In this document: positions 41,070-43,062 of the stretch, piece by piece
Numbering within the stretch: the first letter of the stretch is position 1
Layout: every line of letters starts with the position of its first letter
Assembly (NCBI GenBank): GCA_002724245.1
Contig: PBOG01000059.1
Span: forward strand, 8,578-51,639
Direction of reading: 5' to 3'
DNA from: Planctomycetaceae bacterium
GTDB taxonomy: Bacteria; Planctomycetota; Planctomycetia; Pirellulales; Pirellulaceae
DNA length: 43,062 nucleotides
Made by a program: the position numbers and the translations under genes
Notes under the pieces: generated by a model
The model's database searches: none
Seen by the model: only the letters and a program-made list of their open reading frames with translations
What the model was told of the DNA's origin: nothing

Positions 41070-43062
41070 ATGGCAAGAGTGAAAGCCGTCTGGGGAATCG
41101 ATATTGGTCAGTGCGCCTTGAAAGCACTTCGCTGCCGTCGAGACGGAAGCGAAGTCGTTGCCGAGGCCTTCGATTACATCGAATACCCAAAAATTCTCAG
41201 CCAGCCGGAAGCAGAACCGGAAAAGCTGATTCAAGAATCACTCGAGAAATTCCTTTCGCGTAATGACGTCAAAGAAACTCATATTGCTTTGGCAGTCCCC
41301 GGTCAAAGCGGACTGGCGAAGTTCTTCAAACCACCGCCAGTTCCGACGAAACAGATCCCTGAAATCGTCAAGTACGAAGCGCGCCAGCAAATCCCATTCG
41401 ATCTGGAAGATGTCATTTGGGATTTCCAGCAAATGCGCGGCGGAACAATGCACGAAGGCATTGCCATGGACACCGAGGTCGGCCTGTTCGCGATGAAACG
41501 CGATCAGGTCTACCGCGCGTTGCGGCCGATGCGCCGATGCGGGCTCGAGCTCGACACCCTGCAACTCGCCCCCATATCGATCTACAACTTCGTCATCTAC
41601 GACCTGCTGCAGGAACGTCTTTACGACGAACTCGATCCGGATGATCCACCCGACTCACTGGTGGTCCTTTCACTCGGAACCGAAACCACCGATCTGGTAA
41701 TCACAAATGGCTTCCGGCTGTGGCAACGCAGCATTCCGGTAGGAGGCAGCCATTTCACGAAGCAACTCACCAAAGACATGAAGCTCACCTTCGCCAAGGC
41801 TGAGCACCTCAAGCGGAACGCACGCAAAGCCGAAGACCCAAAACAAGTCTTCCAGGCAATGCGACCGGTGTTCAATGACATGGTCACCGAGGTCCAACGT
41901 TCGATCAGCTATTTCCTCGGCATCGATCGCCAGGCCAAAATCAACGGTGTCCTGTTACTCGGTAACACGGTCAAGCTTCCTGGCCTGACGCAGTATCTGG
42001 CCAAGAATCTCGGTTACGACGTCATCCCATTCGACGGGTACACACGCCTCAACGGTCAGGAGGTCGTTAACTCGTCCGCCTTCCGTGACAATTACCTGTC
42101 ATTTGGTGCCAGTTATGGGCTTTGCCTGCAAGCGTTAGGACAAGCCGACCTCAAGACCAACCTGATTCCCAAGGAGATGGTCACCGAGCGGCTGGTACGC
42201 GCCAAGAAACCATGGGCGCTCGCGAGCGTTGCCAGCCTGCTGCTGGCCTGCTCATTCAGCTTCTTTTCCGCCTACAGCGATTGGAATGGCGTCCGTAAAG
42301 AAAAGAACATTGGCGGTGTGACTTGGGGCGAAGCCGAAAACCAGGTCAAACAAGCGCAGAGTCAAAGCTCTGCAAAAATGGGCGAACATGACGCCAAAAA
42401 GAACAACCTCGACAAACTGAAAGCCATCGGCAATCAATTGGTTAGCAATGGCGAACGACGCCTATTGTGGATGGAGATGCTCACGGCGTTAAACAACAAC
42501 ATCCCAGTACATCCGGTCGATGCGCAAACGCCGCACAGTGTGTTTCTTGACCCCGAAAAGATTCCATTCGACAAACGGCAAGATATTCAAATTCGCTATA
42601 TCGAGTCAAAATACTACGAAAAACTGGCCGACTGGTTTACGGATGATGTAGCGCAACTCTATACGAAGAACAAGAGTGAGCTGCAGCGACTCTATCCCGC
42701 GGTCTACGCGACGCGTTTCCCGGAAGAAGTGAAAGAGGCCGCCAAGGGCAAGAACAGCAAGAAAAAGGCCGTCAAGCCAGACGGCGACGGCTGGGTCATC
42801 GAAATGGAAGGCTTTCACTTCTACAACACCTTGGAAGACGGCAAAGGACATCTCTCCGAGGAATTCGTACAACGCACCCTCATGCGCAACCTGTTTTTCG
42901 GCAAGGTGCAATTACCGGATGGGAACTACTCTTTGCAGGAAATTGGCATCACCTACCCAGTCATGGTCAAAAATGGCGAAGTGGAATGGGAACACATGGA
43001 GTCAACGACCGGCAGCAACTCGGGGCTGGCGGGCGGCGGTGGAATGGGCGGTGGAATGGGCG
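41070..43062 (+). CDS. pilM: PilM-PilN fusion, type IV pilus assembly (3' end outside window)
   Basis: 664 residues are visible and the frame runs off the window. Residues about 1-355 are an actin-like PilM ATPase (VWGIDIGQCALKAL, VPGQSG, KYEARQQIPFDLEDVIWDFQ, SLGTETTDLVI, VGGSHFTKQL, GVLLLGNTVKLPGLTQYLAKNLG). PilM is normally about 350 residues and cytoplasmic. Here it continues into KTNLIPKE (NLIP at 364-367), one membrane helix (about 381-402), a coiled coil and RRLLWMEMLTALNNNIP, which is the layout of PilN: the N-terminal NLLP peptide that docks on PilM, a helix, then the periplasmic domain. A Gly/Met-rich tail begins near 655. It helps align the pilus or secretion machine across the inner membrane. 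GGGGAG lies 10 nt before the ATG. Confidence 0.92.
   Translation, partial: MARVKAVWGIDIGQCALKALRCRRDGSEVVAEAFDYIEYPKILSQPEAEPEKLIQESLEKFLSRNDVKETHIALAVPGQSGLAKFFKPPPVPTKQIPEIVKYEARQQIPFDLEDVIWDFQQMRGGTMHEGIAMDTEVGLFAMKRDQVYRALRPMRRCGLELDTLQLAPISIYNFVIYDLLQERLYDELDPDDPPDSLVVLSLGTETTDLVITNGFRLWQRSIPVGGSHFTKQLTKDMKLTFAKAEHLKRNARKAEDPKQVFQAMRPVFNDMVTEVQRSISYFLGIDRQAKINGVLLLGNTVKLPGLTQYLAKNLGYDVIPFDGYTRLNGQEVVNSSAFRDNYLSFGASYGLCLQALGQADLKTNLIPKEMVTERLVRAKKPWALASVASLLLACSFSFFSAYSDWNGVRKEKNIGGVTWGEAENQVKQAQSQSSAKMGEHDAKKNNLDKLKAIGNQLVSNGERRLLWMEMLTALNNNIPVHPVDAQTPHSVFLDPEKIPFDKRQDIQIRYIESKYYEKLADWFTDDVAQLYTKNKSELQRLYPAVYATRFPEEVKEAAKGKNSKKKAVKPDGDGWVIEMEGFHFYNTLEDGKGHLSEEFVQRTLMRNLFFGKVQLPDGNYSLQEIGITYPVMVKNGEVEWEHMESTTGSNSGLAGGGGMGGGMG

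Noticed and set aside
1-43062. tRNA, rRNA, CRISPR arrays, integrases or transposases
   Set aside because: Looked for in gaps and translations; nothing matching was seen. Short repeats present do not have array spacing.

Overview
The window reads as chromosomal DNA of a planctomycete (PVC superphylum). The marker families are a DUF1501 secreted protein, two large PVC-type heme proteins with a C-terminal CxxCH domain, a sulfatase-modifying-factor-fold/PQQ-propeller lipoprotein, a long disordered protein with a terpene-cyclase-like domain, and a fused PilM protein. The DNA is GC-rich. Genes are long, often carry signal peptides, and lie in short runs on both strands. I saw no rRNA, tRNA, CRISPR array, integrase or intact insertion sequence.

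Layout. 1-8285: the 3'-truncated end of an FHA-domain membrane protein (-), a Tat-exported protein of unknown function (+), an FGE-like/PQQ lipoprotein (-), a relic of an amino-acid permease (+), a DUF2797 zinc protein (+) and a DUF1501 protein (-). A dispersed repeat of about 74 bp occurs twice, at 5379-5452 and 8813-8885. 8975-14355: a triheme PQQ-type sugar dehydrogenase (+), then two exported proteins on the minus strand, one unknown and one DUF3500.

14662-21936: nitrogen and amino-acid chemistry. A nitrilase-superfamily amidase and a class IV aminotransferase (+) are followed by a lone RND/HlyD adaptor (-) and a class I/II aminotransferase (-). Divergent from the latter is a tight DUF1611 + enolase-superfamily epimerase pair (+), which resembles the DgcN-DgcA route for D-glutamate (N-acetylation, then racemisation).

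21891-31325: a 1566-residue membrane protein (three N-terminal helices, about 1070 disordered residues, then a QW-motif alpha/alpha barrel). Its 3' end overlaps that of the epimerase gene by 46 nt. A LolD-type ATPase and a 10-helix FtsX-type permease are divergent from it. 31412-40608: a minus-strand run, read from high to low coordinates: GH38-like protein, cmk, plsC, Gfo/Idh/MocA oxidoreductase and a TIGR02604-type heme protein. GH38-like, cmk and plsC are spaced by about 40 bp and may be one operon. 41070-end: PilM fused to a PilN-like segment, cut by the window edge.

The observations most worth a second look are the PilM-PilN fusion, the giant cyclase-fold protein, the DgcN/DgcA-like pair with an unusual divergent promoter region, the FGE-like/PQQ fusion lacking the catalytic cysteines, and the hairpin-bearing dispersed repeat. 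I found no clear defence system or entirely new cluster.
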